From: Chloroflexota bacterium
GTDB taxonomy: Bacteria > Chloroflexota > Anaerolineae > B4-G1
Assembly: GCA_012514315.1 (NCBI GenBank)
Contig: JAAZAN010000091.1
Span: 1-64,000 of the forward strand
Direction: 5' to 3'
DNA: 64,000 nucleotides
Position numbers and translations under genes: made by a program. The notes beneath the pieces were generated by a model. The model was given only the letters and a program-made list of their open reading frames with translations, did no database searches and was not told the DNA's origin. Shown one piece after another: positions 45,492 to 55,573 of the stretch (position 1 is its first letter; the number at the start of each line of letters is the position of its first letter).

Positions 45492-46063
45492 ACTTCTTGA
45501 ACGTCGGTCCCTGGGAACTGATGGTGATCCTGATGATCGCCATCCTGTTGATAGGACCCAAGCGAATGGCCGAAGTCGTCCAATGGGTCGGGCGTGCTTC
45601 TCGTCAGATGCGAGAACTCTCAGGCGAGTTCGTACGCGCGATGCGAAGTGAGATACAGGCCACTGAAGAGGGTGTCCGTCAAGTTGTCGACGAGGCCATG
45701 CAAGGTCAGCCTGGTACAGGTGGAAACCTCAAGGGAGAGCTGGAAGCCACCAGAAAGGAGACGGATCAGACTCTAGAGGGCCTGATCCATGGTGAGCTCG
45801 GTCTGTCTAGCATCAAGGCCGACTTGGAGGCAACCAGTCGAGAGACTCGTGACCTGATGCGTAGCGTACTGAGTGATATGGCTACTGTCACGAGCGGTGG
45901 TGACGTGACATCGGACGCTGAGGGATCGCCGGTTGCTGAGTCCACTCAGTCAGTTGATGGAGCGGATATCACAGAGTCGTCCACAGCATCGACGGAGACC
46001 TCGACGGCAAACCCCGATGAGCCGACGAATCAACCAACGTCATCTGAGGCAGGCAGATCATGA
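45488..46063 (+). CDS. tatA: Twin-arginine translocase TatA/TatB-type protein with long tail
   Basis: 191 aa. One N-terminal helix with the Tat pattern (GPWELMVILMIAILLIGPKRM, about 7-27) and the amphipathic helix after it. Residues about 60-130 are charged and helical; the last 60 are a low-complexity Ser/Thr/Glu tail. The length fits TatB better than TatA, but with only one such gene in the operon it may serve both roles. It forms the protein-conducting part with TatC, encoded next with an ATGA overlap. Confidence 0.88.
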   Translation: MNFLNVGPWELMVILMIAILLIGPKRMAEVVQWVGRASRQMRELSGEFVRAMRSEIQATEEGVRQVVDEAMQGQPGTGGNLKGELEATRKETDQTLEGLIHGELGLSSIKADLEATSRETRDLMRSVLSDMATVTSGGDVTSDAEGSPVAESTQSVDGADITESSTASTETSTANPDEPTNQPTSSEAGRS

Positions 46064-46767
46064 GCAACAAAGCGGAAATGACGATCCTCGAACACCTTGA
46101 TGAGCTGCGACAGCGCCTGCTGAAGATCGTTATCGCGCTCCTGGTTGGAGTTGTCCTCGGCACTTTTGTCACCCAGCCAGCGCTGAAGTTGCTCGTGGCG
46201 CCCTTGGGAGGTGAGATGGAGGTGATCGCGATCTCGCCCACCGAGGCGCCCGCCGTCTTCTTCAAGGTGGCCATTGTGATTGGCGTCGTGATCGCAATGC
46301 CGGTCATCATGTACCAGCTCTTCCGCTTCGCAGCACCCGGACTGGAACCCCTAGAGAGGCGCTACATCATGATCGGCGCACCGGTTGCGTCGCTCAGTTT
46401 CGCGATCGGTGTGGTGTTCGCAGCTCTCGTCCTACTTCCCTCGGCCCTTCCGTTTCTGCAGGGCTTCCTCGCGGATATCGTGAAACAGCAGTACAGCATT
46501 GAGAAATACATCTCGTTCGTGAGCAACATACTCATCTGGGCCGGCATCGTTTTCGAGACTCCACTCGTGATGTTCTTCCTGGCCAAGCTTGGGGTAGTCT
46601 CCGCTTCGGGATTCGCCAAAGCCCGCCGCATCGTGATCGTCGCAGCTGCAGCGGGCGCCGCCGTCATCACCCCTACCGTAGATCCGGTCAATATGCTCCT
46701 GGTGATGATGCCCTTCCTCGTGTTGTATGAGGTCGGAATTCTCCTGGCGAAACTCGCCAGACCCTAG
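46060..46767 (+). CDS. tatC: Sec-independent translocase subunit TatC
   Basis: 235 aa with six membrane helices. EHLDELRQRLL near the N-terminus is the signal-peptide-binding loop, followed by the conserved Pro-rich YQLFRFAAPGLEPLERR and FETPLVMFFLAKLG segments. It recognises twin-arginine signal peptides of folded exported proteins. The ATG overlaps the tatA stop. The operon probably ends here; only a weak 7-bp hairpin (46856-46872) follows. Confidence 0.96.
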   Translation: MSNKAEMTILEHLDELRQRLLKIVIALLVGVVLGTFVTQPALKLLVAPLGGEMEVIAISPTEAPAVFFKVAIVIGVVIAMPVIMYQLFRFAAPGLEPLERRYIMIGAPVASLSFAIGVVFAALVLLPSALPFLQGFLADIVKQQYSIEKYISFVSNILIWAGIVFETPLVMFFLAKLGVVSASGFAKARRIVIVAAAAGAAVITPTVDPVNMLLVMMPFLVLYEVGILLAKLARP

Positions 46768-46906
46768 CTCACGTCACTTCTCTATCGATCCTGTCGCACC
46801 GATCGGGGCAACGATCACGTAGCGATACGAGTGGGCCACTTTTGGAAGCGCCCTCCGCCCACCCAGTGGGCGAGTGGGTATTCTCAGTACTGCAGGAGGC
46901 TCTGTG

Positions 46907-47947
46907 ATGCGCTGTCTACCGGGTACGAGAAGCCTGACCTATTCGGGTCGGATTGGGGACACTGTACCAGCCACCGACTTTCCTCGCGAGAATGTGATTG
47001 ACACAGGTCATACCAGGAGCGAGGGTTACTGGGCATTCTGTCGGTTCGACCATGAGGAGGTCTATGCTGCGCGGATGGGGTTCCAGCGCGGTGGGATCGA
47101 TATCACCGATGGCAACCAGGCTATGGACCCGCAAGCCCTCCAGCTCCACCTGGAGCTGATGACCGGTGACGGTGCGCTGATCTGGCTTGGAACAGGGAAG
47201 TACCGGGCTGAGCAACTGAACAACGACCCAACCGATGTCGATGTCCAGCTCCGCGTCGGCAGCAGAGAGATTTTCCGCATCCAGGGCTGGCCTCAGATGA
47301 ACTGGCACTTCGAATCAGACGACGGGCTGATCGAAGCTACACTCGCGTTTGAGGCCCATCACGTCACGCTGCTCCCCGACGCCATACTGCCTCGAGTGGT
47401 ATTCTCTATGTGGGAAACCTCCGGTCCGGTCGTAGGAACGCTACGGCACGCGGACCGACAGTACCAGCTGGCAGGTACCGTCTTCTACGATCATCCACGA
47501 GTCCGCATCATGGACCACCCCAACTCCTCCAGGCAGTGGTACCTCTACACGCCTGTGGCCCTGAAAAACGGCAGTACAATCATCAGCTACTACGCCGAGG
47601 ATCGCCGGGGCGCTCCACTCGACTACTACTGCTTCGCAGTACACACCGATCCCAATGGAAAGACCGAGTGGTTTGGAGACCTTCAGCTCACCGACTGTGT
47701 CTTCGATGCGGACGCCCTTCCTTGCCGCTGGACCCTTCGAGGACGCAACGCAGAAACTGCGCTATGTCTGTCTATCGACGTTCGGCCTACTTCGATCCTC
47801 AAGATGTGGGGGACGCCCCAGGTTCCCACAAGCCGTAAGGAGTTCGTGTTCATCCCCCTGGTACTGGACGGCAATGCCACCTTTGAGTCCGGGAGCGCGA
47901 GATACAACCTGACCGCCAGTGGTCTGGCTGAGTACTGGCGTGCATGA
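46907..47947 (+). CDS. Hypothetical protein with lipocalin/hydratase-like beta pattern
   Basis: 346 aa, soluble, no signal peptide. It is rich in beta strands and aromatic residues, with many W/F/Y-x-x-W pairs and repeated G-x-x-x-x-E/D strand ends, reminiscent of the two-lobed lipocalin-like fold of carotenoid 1,2-hydratase/AttH-type proteins; this resemblance is only by pattern and I do not claim the activity. The start is ATG 46907, preceded by AGGAGG with ideal spacing. The gene stands alone between tatC and a convergent DUF4091 gene; the 149-nt gap after it shows no clear terminator. Confidence 0.65.
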   Translation: MRCLPGTRSLTYSGRIGDTVPATDFPRENVIDTGHTRSEGYWAFCRFDHEEVYAARMGFQRGGIDITDGNQAMDPQALQLHLELMTGDGALIWLGTGKYRAEQLNNDPTDVDVQLRVGSREIFRIQGWPQMNWHFESDDGLIEATLAFEAHHVTLLPDAILPRVVFSMWETSGPVVGTLRHADRQYQLAGTVFYDHPRVRIMDHPNSSRQWYLYTPVALKNGSTIISYYAEDRRGAPLDYYCFAVHTDPNGKTEWFGDLQLTDCVFDADALPCRWTLRGRNAETALCLSIDVRPTSILKMWGTPQVPTSRKEFVFIPLVLDGNATFESGSARYNLTASGLAEYWRA

Positions 47948-48096
47948 CCCAATCAGAATCTTCAGGCAAGCTCTACCGTCCACCGGGCGAAAGGCCAGAT
48001 CTTGCCTAGGTCGACCATGCTGAAACCTGTTCGCTAATGACCCTGCCTCTGTGCTTCGACCCGCCGCTCGCGTCTGGACCAAGCTCGGGTTCATTC

Positions 48097-49713
48097 TTAG
48101 CCCTCGACCCGCTTCAGAATCTGGAAGCGCAGGTTTTCTCGCCACTCGGAGGTCTTGGGAAAGTCCTCGAAGCTCCGAACTGAACTTAACAGTGGATCAT
48201 CGCGATCAACGCCCAATGTCTGCAGCAGTGCATAGTCCTGCAAGCTCTCACCGAATACCTCCCAGCGCAACGAGTCCACCGGTCCCTCTGGACCAGGATA
48301 GACCATGAATGGATCTCCATAGGCCCAACCGCGCTCCCAGGCCAACCCATCCTGCACGGTGAATGGATCAATCAAGCGCCGGGTCTGCGATTCATACCAG
48401 TAGTTGTAGCCCCAATGCAAGAAACCCCGAAAGGGCCATCGATAGAACAGAAGGCCGTGCATGGCGATCTTGGCCAGAGGTGTATCGAGCAGGCGGTTCA
48501 GATAAGCGCCCCGTGGGCCACAGCAGTAGTAGCACCAGCTCGGAATACCCGCTGCCACAAAGTCCGTCGCTGTCTTGATACTGGGGATCGGCATGTCAGT
48601 CAGGCCCTGCTGAGCGAACGATATCTCGGTCAGCGCGTCCATCACCCGCATCCAGGGCGCCAACTCCTTTAACAGCGCCCGCGCTTGCCGATAGTTGGCC
48701 AGATGCGCCTCGCCGTGGGGTTCATCCGACACGTGGAAGTAGGAGCACTGAAGCAGATCCTCAACCCTGAGGAACTCATACAACGCCGGCAGGAATTGGG
48801 ACAGAAATGTCCGATAGGTGTCGGATGTCGCCCCCGTCTCAGGTGTCCACAGCAGGCGCTCATCCCGTCCCTGTCCCTCATAGATCCGGATCGCATGCTC
48901 CACACCCCACTGGGTAAACAGATGGCACCACTCGAAATTCCGCATGCCAGCCTCTCGCGCCAGGTTCACGTACCGCCTGACATCCGACCAATCGAACACA
49001 TACGCATCGGGGCCCTCTCGCGCGACCCGGAGAAGCTGGCTCGGACGCTTCACCCCATCGAGCGGGGGTGTGAAGATCGGAACGTACAGCGTGTCCAGCC
49101 CGTGTGCAACGACATCGTCGACATATTTCGGCAGGATGTCCCAGAAACGCTCATCGAAGAGGTCCGTCTGATACCAGTCGATCAGGGCATCGCAGTAGAA
49201 CCAGTGCGTAATGGAGAATTCGCGGCGCTTCTCTAGCCACGCGCGGTGCAGATGGACGGCAACATCGTGCTTCTGGGAGGATCCGCTATCAGTCGCTATT
49301 TCGACACTCACCTGATGCCATCCCGGTGATGCATCGTTGCCAGGACGCAGCGTGACCCAGAACGCATGCGACTCACCGGGCGGCAGCACAAACTCGTCCT
49401 CGTCGAACAGCGGATCAGGAATGTAGCCTGGGATACAGCCGAGACCCTCGACGTCGACTGCATCGGCAGCAATCGGCAGATTGTGGTGTCGAACGGGGAC
49501 ATAGCCCACCCGACGCACTCGCACCGCCCAGCCTGATGGCGCGTCGACGCGCGCGCTGACCCGCTGCAGCCCATCCGACTGCGAGCGTACCGCAACCTGG
49601 AAACTGAATTGTTCGTTAAGCGCTCCCCTGAGCTCAAGACAAGACGTCGCTTGAGGCAAGGTAGATGGAAAGCACCGCACCGATGATGTGAGTAACCAAG
49701 AACGCGTAGACAT
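48097..49713 (-). CDS. DUF4091 domain protein, probable glycoside-hydrolase-like
   Basis: 538 aa. An N-terminal beta domain (about 20-160) with EQFSFQVAV and R-V-R-R-V-G-Y-V-P-V is followed by a TIM-barrel-like part containing YFHVSDEPHGE (about 330) and, near the C-terminus, GFLHWGYNYW and LRWEVFGESLQDYALL, which are hallmarks of the DUF4091 family. These proteins are related to glycoside hydrolases and may act on surface or plant polysaccharide. There is no clear signal peptide. The ATG at 49713 has AGGAGG 5 nt upstream; it is 25 nt after the YfhO copy 2 stop in the same operon. Confidence 0.82.
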   Translation of the reverse strand: MSTRSWLLTSSVRCFPSTLPQATSCLELRGALNEQFSFQVAVRSQSDGLQRVSARVDAPSGWAVRVRRVGYVPVRHHNLPIAADAVDVEGLGCIPGYIPDPLFDEDEFVLPPGESHAFWVTLRPGNDASPGWHQVSVEIATDSGSSQKHDVAVHLHRAWLEKRREFSITHWFYCDALIDWYQTDLFDERFWDILPKYVDDVVAHGLDTLYVPIFTPPLDGVKRPSQLLRVAREGPDAYVFDWSDVRRYVNLAREAGMRNFEWCHLFTQWGVEHAIRIYEGQGRDERLLWTPETGATSDTYRTFLSQFLPALYEFLRVEDLLQCSYFHVSDEPHGEAHLANYRQARALLKELAPWMRVMDALTEISFAQQGLTDMPIPSIKTATDFVAAGIPSWCYYCCGPRGAYLNRLLDTPLAKIAMHGLLFYRWPFRGFLHWGYNYWYESQTRRLIDPFTVQDGLAWERGWAYGDPFMVYPGPEGPVDSLRWEVFGESLQDYALLQTLGVDRDDPLLSSVRSFEDFPKTSEWRENLRFQILKRVEG

Positions 49714-49738
49714 GCAATCCTCCTGATGAATGATGAAA

Positions 49739-52063
49739 TCAAACCGTATCTGGACGATTCCGGCCGCCTGACAGTGTTGGGGCATCGTGATAAGCGCGCT
49801 CGCCGCGCGGTCTCGCCCACCAGACCGCGATTGCCCCCAGCAGCATCAACCAGGTTGTCAGACTGATCGCCAGGCCCACGTACCATGACGTTGGCTGGAA
49901 GACCATTCGGACCCGGTGAGTTCCCGGCGGAACGAGCACGGCGCGGAAAGCGTAGTTGGCGCGCAAGACCTCAACGCGAGATCCATCCACTGTCGCCCAC
50001 CAACCAGGATAATAGACGTCGCTCAGAAACAGATACCCTGTCACCGGTGTCACCACCGATATCTCCACCTGGTTGATGTCATAGCTTACGAACGCGATGC
50101 GCCGCTCACCCTCTCCCGGATTGTTCGCAATCAAATCACCGGCTTCAACGATGATCTGCTCGGACGGATCGAATCCCGGCCAGTGGATCGCCTCCCATGC
50201 GGCCGAGTGATCGGCCACGACCTGATTCGCGTACACGAGCAGCGCCCGTGGAAGCGCTGCCGTATTCAGATAGACGTCGATCTCTGGATCCTCACTGAAC
50301 GCCAGCGCAAACCGCTCATCGCCAGGTGGACTCTCCTTGTCACACAGAACGTACTTCACGCCGAGCAGGTTGTACAATGGGGCGCCCCGCTCGCCAACCG
50401 CCCAACGATACGCTTCATAGGGCGCCAACGCCAGGGGATTGTAGATTCCCCCGATGTCGTACAAGCCGTGGACAAGGGCTGCATTCGGCTGCCAAGCTCC
50501 CGCGTTCGATTCAATGCGGTGGAGCGAAGCATCTTCACGCAGGAACGCGACAACGTTGTCGTGCTCGAAGCCTTGAGTAGGGTCGTGAGCATCCACCTCA
50601 AGTCTGGAACCCAAACCAATGAGATCGACCGCCAGCACTGGAACTATGAGCCACGCCAGACGAGGATGGCCAGCGCTCCCCCACAGCAGTACCCCAACCG
50701 TACCCAGCAGCACAGCGGCAGTCACGATGCTGCGTGTTGCCTGAACCATCCGGTCCTGCGGAACAGTCTGCGCGCGTAACACGCCTACTACGAGCGTGAT
50801 CACCGCGCCCAGAACAACTATCGCTCCAGCGTGTCGGGTCCAACGTGTGGATCTTTCGCCCAACAGGCCGTCCAACCCATAGGCAGCCAGCATCGCCAGT
50901 CCAAGATTGGCCAGTAGAATCAGCCGGGCCGGCACACGGATCTGATCGAACGCGGGAACAAACCGATACAATAGCCCGTACAGAGAGGTGTGACGTCCCA
51001 TAGCCAACGTGAAGCCTACTGGGACGATCAGAGCGAAGTACGCCCATCCATCGTCAGCGTGCTGGCACGCAGTACCACCCTCAATTTGCCCAGTACGCCG
51101 CCGCCAACGTTGACCCAGAGCGAGGAAACTCAAGGCCAGCGTCGCTACACCGGCATAACCCACCTCGACACGCTCCCACGGCCCCCAGAAGCCTGCGGGG
51201 CCCCTACCGAAGTAATCCGGCGCCAGTAATCCCAACAAAGCCCGAGGCGGAAGGGAGTAGCGCGTGGCTTCCTCATAGGATAGGTAGCCCCGTCCGGTGT
51301 GACCCACCATCTCGTACGCCGGGATCAACGCCACCGCGGCGCCCCCCAAGCCAATTAGCAGCGTCAGACCCGCAAGCAAGAATGAACCAGCCGCATATCG
51401 CATTCCCTCATTGCGGTCGACGACGAGTCGATGCAACACATACAACAGCATCGCCATCAGTAGGAACAGCAGCATCTGAGCGTGACCGGCCAGGCCGGCC
51501 ACAGCCAGCACAGCGCCTCCCCCCACCGCCCATCTGACACTGCGCAATGTCAGTGCGCGATGGACGCACAGTACCAGGAGGGGCAGCCACGCCGCAGTCA
51601 TGTTGATGTTCAAGTTGCCGATATGTGTGATGAAAAGGTCAGAAAGAGAGAAGGACAGTGCGGCCAGACACGCTGAAGCGCGCCGCAGGCCGAGACCTCG
51701 TGCTAGAGCAAACGCGTTCACAGCCGCGATCCACACGTGGAGGATCACGAGCCACTCCATCCAGCCGTAGGACGGTTCTCCAACGATGAGATACGTAGCC
51801 AGATTGAGGGGGTAGAAGACTCCGGACTGATTGTCCGCTGCAAACGGTGCGCCACTGTAGAGATGCGGATTCCAGAGCGGAATCACACCAGATTGAATCG
51901 TACGGGCAGTGAAACGGGCCATAGGCCACAGGAACGAGACCAGATCGCCTCCGCCCTGCGGCAACCAGTGCCCGAGCACCAGCACGGGCCAGAAGAAGCC
52001 CAGTACTACCGCGGTGATCACGACCAGGCTGACCAGATCAAGCCACCGGTCACGGCGCCACAT
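49739..52063 (-). CDS. YfhO-like large membrane protein, copy 2
   Basis: 774 aa. About twelve hydrophobic segments with GGGDLVSFLWPMARF and PLWNPHLYSGAPFAADNQSGVFYPL in the first loop, matching the copy at 24424; a C-terminal extracytoplasmic beta domain includes GVKYVLCD and YYPGWWATVDG, then one last helix. It is likely a GT-C-type membrane glycosyltransferase or a polymer-decorating protein. It is about 200 residues shorter than copy 1, mainly in the extracytoplasmic part. The ATG at 52063 overlaps the end of the GT39 gene by 14 nt. Confidence 0.84.
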   Translation of the reverse strand: MWRRDRWLDLVSLVVITAVVLGFFWPVLVLGHWLPQGGGDLVSFLWPMARFTARTIQSGVIPLWNPHLYSGAPFAADNQSGVFYPLNLATYLIVGEPSYGWMEWLVILHVWIAAVNAFALARGLGLRRASACLAALSFSLSDLFITHIGNLNINMTAAWLPLLVLCVHRALTLRSVRWAVGGGAVLAVAGLAGHAQMLLFLLMAMLLYVLHRLVVDRNEGMRYAAGSFLLAGLTLLIGLGGAAVALIPAYEMVGHTGRGYLSYEEATRYSLPPRALLGLLAPDYFGRGPAGFWGPWERVEVGYAGVATLALSFLALGQRWRRRTGQIEGGTACQHADDGWAYFALIVPVGFTLAMGRHTSLYGLLYRFVPAFDQIRVPARLILLANLGLAMLAAYGLDGLLGERSTRWTRHAGAIVVLGAVITLVVGVLRAQTVPQDRMVQATRSIVTAAVLLGTVGVLLWGSAGHPRLAWLIVPVLAVDLIGLGSRLEVDAHDPTQGFEHDNVVAFLREDASLHRIESNAGAWQPNAALVHGLYDIGGIYNPLALAPYEAYRWAVGERGAPLYNLLGVKYVLCDKESPPGDERFALAFSEDPEIDVYLNTAALPRALLVYANQVVADHSAAWEAIHWPGFDPSEQIIVEAGDLIANNPGEGERRIAFVSYDINQVEISVVTPVTGYLFLSDVYYPGWWATVDGSRVEVLRANYAFRAVLVPPGTHRVRMVFQPTSWYVGLAISLTTWLMLLGAIAVWWARPRGERAYHDAPTLSGGRNRPDTV

Positions 52064-54044
52064 CGATCGGTCCCAGCTCCACAAATTCGCCGACAGGGTT
52101 CCCGGCCACATCCAGCAACTGGACATTGACAATGTCCGGATAGGAGTACATGCCCGTTACCATGAAATACGGGGGTTCGGGAGCATCCGCCCGGATCGGC
52201 ACGTCAAACCAGTTCACAACGGTATCACCTGTACGCCACGTCTCTGCGGGTAGGCCCACACCATCGGCCTGCCCCCATTGTCCACCGTCTGAACCGATCA
52301 GATGGTTGAACCAGTGGAGATCCACGTCCATCGGAGGCTGTGACACAACGCGCCAGTAGATTGCCCAGCGCAAAGTCTCGCCTGGTCCCACAGCGCCAGC
52401 CCACTCGTACCCCAGCAACACGGCTCCCGAGGCCCACTGCACAGGGCTCTCTGACCATTCATTGGACGGCACGATCGGTACAGGCTGCCACTGAAGAACT
52501 CGATAGTCTGACTCTGAACCGGCTCGTAGTGGCAGCACAGACTGTGCCAGAACCCCATCGGACACATCGGCCAGAAACTCATCGGCGGGTCGGACATCCG
52601 GAGCCATCAGGTACACGCCGGGCTGCTGGGGGAAGATCAGCGCCGTTCTGCCGTCAACGAGCCGTTTTCCGGGTGAGAGCAGCACATCGAAGACTGCTGC
52701 CTGACTATCATAGCGCGGATCCGCACCCGGTACAACGGCGATGACCGCCGCATCATTCAGGTCAGCCGCCATAGTCTCAGCTTCTCTTGCCGCCGCCAGA
52801 GCATACTTGATCGGAGCCCCGTACCCACCCGGCGTATTCACCGTATCTGTGAAAGTCAGCAGCGCCTGCTGATAGTACACCTGCCAGACGACTGTCAGTA
52901 ACGTCCCCGCTACCGCAATCCACTTCAGCCGCCTGCCACGACGCAGCCCCAACCGACGATGACACCATGCCAGCCCATCGATGACGAACACTGCGACGAC
53001 GAGGTGCTGAGCCGGGTAGAGTAGGCTGACAGTATGGGGATACACAGGACCAGCGTGCCGCAGCAGCAGTGCTACTGGCACGAACATCCAGATCAGGACA
53101 ACCAGCCTGGTCGCCTCTGGCTCCATCAAGTACCCGCGATTGCGCAGCGCCTCCCGAAGTACACGCCAGATCATCCAGACCAACCCCAAGACCATCACGG
53201 CCATCTCAGCGACGTCGACCCAGCGCAGATCCACTATCGACGCCAGGTAATCACGATACCGCTCTCCCGCCAGGTCCTCCAGATGATGCCCGCCGACCGT
53301 CAATACGGCCATTCGGGGCGCGCCTACATTCAACCCCGACGCCTGCCCTGCCAGTTGGCCGAACGCCCGCACGTTCGGCCAGCCCTGGTGCATGTCGGCC
53401 ACCAGGTAGGGCCCCAGGATCAACAGCGCAACAACCGCGCCAACCACGAGAGGAAGGAGACGCACGTGTCGCAAGAACAGCAAGCAGACGAACGCCAGCA
53501 CAACAAAGAACGCCAGACCGCCTAGATGTAGACTCACCAGGCAGGCTGCCGTGGCAAACGCACCCACCAGCGCCCATGGCTTACGTCGGACGGCGAACGC
53601 GAGCGTTGAGGCGATGAACAGCAGCGTGAAGGCCGGCACATTCTGTGCCCAGATCTTGCGGCAGTGAAACACGGCCCACGGGCTGGCGGCGAACAACAGC
53701 GCAGCCAGCAAGCCCACCCGCCGGCCCAGATACGCCTTACCGATCCAGTATGTCAGGCCAACCGCCGCCACACCCAGCAGGGCAATCCAGCCTGCCGCCA
53801 GGCGCGGATCACGCGACACGGCGAAGGCAGGCGCCAGTAGATAACTCATCAGAGGGGGGTTGTGAGGCCCGAGCGAGCTGATCATTCCGAAGGCCGGCAA
53901 CTGGCCCTCGCGGGCGATGGCGAGAGCGCTGCGCGCCGTGGTCGCCTCATCATACTTGAACTCAATCAAGCTCAGCCGAGAGAGCCGAAGTGCTGTGGCC
54001 AGCAGCAGGACTCCCGCAAACAGAACCCACTCGCGACGGCTCAT
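52050..54044 (-). CDS. GT39/PMT-type glycosyltransferase, copy 2
   Basis: 664 aa. Ten to twelve helices, with FKYDEATTARSALAIA in the first loop (acidic pair about 33-34) and HNPPLMSYLLAP, typical of GT-C enzymes with a polyprenyl-phosphate donor. A ~230-residue C-terminal extracytoplasmic domain is predicted beta-rich and ends in a region with PPYFMVTGMYSYPD; copy 1 lacks it. I chose ATG 54044, preceded by GGAGG; ATG 54092 and GTG 54098 are alternatives. It overlaps YfhO copy 2, repeating the arrangement at 24424-28862. Confidence 0.82.
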   Translation of the reverse strand: MSRREWVLFAGVLLLATALRLSRLSLIEFKYDEATTARSALAIAREGQLPAFGMISSLGPHNPPLMSYLLAPAFAVSRDPRLAAGWIALLGVAAVGLTYWIGKAYLGRRVGLLAALLFAASPWAVFHCRKIWAQNVPAFTLLFIASTLAFAVRRKPWALVGAFATAACLVSLHLGGLAFFVVLAFVCLLFLRHVRLLPLVVGAVVALLILGPYLVADMHQGWPNVRAFGQLAGQASGLNVGAPRMAVLTVGGHHLEDLAGERYRDYLASIVDLRWVDVAEMAVMVLGLVWMIWRVLREALRNRGYLMEPEATRLVVLIWMFVPVALLLRHAGPVYPHTVSLLYPAQHLVVAVFVIDGLAWCHRRLGLRRGRRLKWIAVAGTLLTVVWQVYYQQALLTFTDTVNTPGGYGAPIKYALAAAREAETMAADLNDAAVIAVVPGADPRYDSQAAVFDVLLSPGKRLVDGRTALIFPQQPGVYLMAPDVRPADEFLADVSDGVLAQSVLPLRAGSESDYRVLQWQPVPIVPSNEWSESPVQWASGAVLLGYEWAGAVGPGETLRWAIYWRVVSQPPMDVDLHWFNHLIGSDGGQWGQADGVGLPAETWRTGDTVVNWFDVPIRADAPEPPYFMVTGMYSYPDIVNVQLLDVAGNPVGEFVELGPIDVAP

Positions 54045-54122
54045 GCCAAGCCCGCCTCCTCGACGCCAGCTATTGCGCCTCGAGAAAAGCATCCGCACAG
54101 CAACCAGCTACGGCAGACCGCA

Positions 54123-55478
54123 TCACGCTGTCCCATTGAGACCAGTGAAAGTCCCCTTCCCACCAGGCTCCAAAGAACCAACACCCGGCTCAACCGCCAG
54201 CTCGGCCCGCGCCTGTGATGCTCGTTCCCGCAGCATCACCCGCATACTGGCGACATCGCCAGGAAGCAGGCGCACTGCAAGCACGAAGAACAGGGCGCAG
54301 ATAAGCCAACTCACCACACAGATCCACAGAATCGCGTCACCCAACGATGAGCGCACGGCAATGTACCCAGCCAACCAGGGCGCCAACGCCGCACCAGCCG
54401 ACTCCACGAAGTACTGGACCGCCAGCGCCGTGCTGCGTATCTCCGGCAGAGTCACATCGTGGACGGTAGAGACCACATTCGATGCAGCGAACGGAATGAA
54501 CAGCGCCGTCGCACTCAGCAATACCCCGAACACTACCTGATTCCCGACCGGCACATTAAAGGTCGCGAGCAACAGCACCGCACCAGAGAGTACGCCGACA
54601 ATGCACACGATCAGTCGACCCCTCGTTGTCCGCTTGAAGAGCATGTCCCCCAGCGTTCCCCCCACGAAGTACCCACAGGCCAACACGAGTACCGCCACAA
54701 CCATCGTGATCAGCACCGCATCGGACGAAAAGCCTCGCTCTGTCTCCAGATAGCGGAAGAACCAGTAGGTAATGACATTCCAGGGAAACACACCAAAGAA
54801 GCCTTGAGCGAAGAGCAGCAGCAGGCTGCGCGTCTTCAGGAGCCCTCGTGCAGCCTTCCAGCTGAAACGGTAGGCGCCGAACTCGGCCAGGTCAGCCAAC
54901 TCCGGCTCGCTCTGACCCCGCGGGGCCTCCCGCACACCTAATGCGATCAGGATCGACAGCAGAATGCCCAGCGATCCAGTGATGTAGAATACGTTTCGCC
55001 ACCCCAGAGACGCCTGCAACGTCATCGCCAGCACCATGCCCAGGAGATAACCTATGGGCATGGTGATCTGCAACAGACCGAAGATGCGCCCACGGACGTG
55101 TGGGCCGAAGTAGTCTGAGATCAGGCTGTACAGGCCGGGATAGCTGGAGTCGTCGATTCCGGTTGACGCGCGCGTGGCGAGGAATGCGCCATAGTTCGGG
55201 GCAACGGCACTGAGCCATGTACTGGCTCCCCACAGAAACGAGGCCAGCGCAAGCAGTTTCGAACGCGAATACCGGTCATAGAGGTAGCCCCACAGCGGAT
55301 AGAACACCGCACCAACCACCAGAGCGCCCGTGAACACGCGACCCATCTGCTCCTCATCGATCCCATACGTCTCCATGATGGAGCTCGTCAAGGGACCAAT
55401 GAGCAACTTATCCGCTTGATGCAGGAGCATAAAGAGGAAACACACCGCTACAACGTACCAACGATAGCGTGTCTTCAT
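54123..55478 (-). CDS. MFS transporter
   Basis: 451 aa with twelve membrane helices. The loop after helix 2 has GYLYDRYSRSKLLALA, a variant of the major facilitator motif G-x-x-x-D-R-x-x-R; helix 4 contains R-A-S-T-G-I-D-D-S-S-Y. It resembles the anion/hexuronate-type and Spinster-like facilitators; the substrate is unknown. I chose ATG 55478 (MKTRYRW), the family-like start; an earlier in-frame start at 55538 would add 20 residues. It is the gene upstream of GT39 copy 2 in the same direction. Confidence 0.85.
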   Translation of the reverse strand: MKTRYRWYVVAVCFLFMLLHQADKLLIGPLTSSIMETYGIDEEQMGRVFTGALVVGAVFYPLWGYLYDRYSRSKLLALASFLWGASTWLSAVAPNYGAFLATRASTGIDDSSYPGLYSLISDYFGPHVRGRIFGLLQITMPIGYLLGMVLAMTLQASLGWRNVFYITGSLGILLSILIALGVREAPRGQSEPELADLAEFGAYRFSWKAARGLLKTRSLLLLFAQGFFGVFPWNVITYWFFRYLETERGFSSDAVLITMVVAVLVLACGYFVGGTLGDMLFKRTTRGRLIVCIVGVLSGAVLLLATFNVPVGNQVVFGVLLSATALFIPFAASNVVSTVHDVTLPEIRSTALAVQYFVESAGAALAPWLAGYIAVRSSLGDAILWICVVSWLICALFFVLAVRLLPGDVASMRVMLRERASQARAELAVEPGVGSLEPGGKGTFTGLNGTA

Positions 55479-55573
55479 ACTGCCCCCAGACTTGAGGTGT
55501 AAGAAACTGGTGATCGGCGGCTCGATCGGCCCCATCACACAGGAGGGGGAGCGCCCGAAGATCCTACGTCATA

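Noticed and set aside
46856..46872. Intrinsic terminator after tatC
   Set aside because: The hairpin has only 7 bp with a 3-nt loop and no clear T run, so it is not listed as a terminator.
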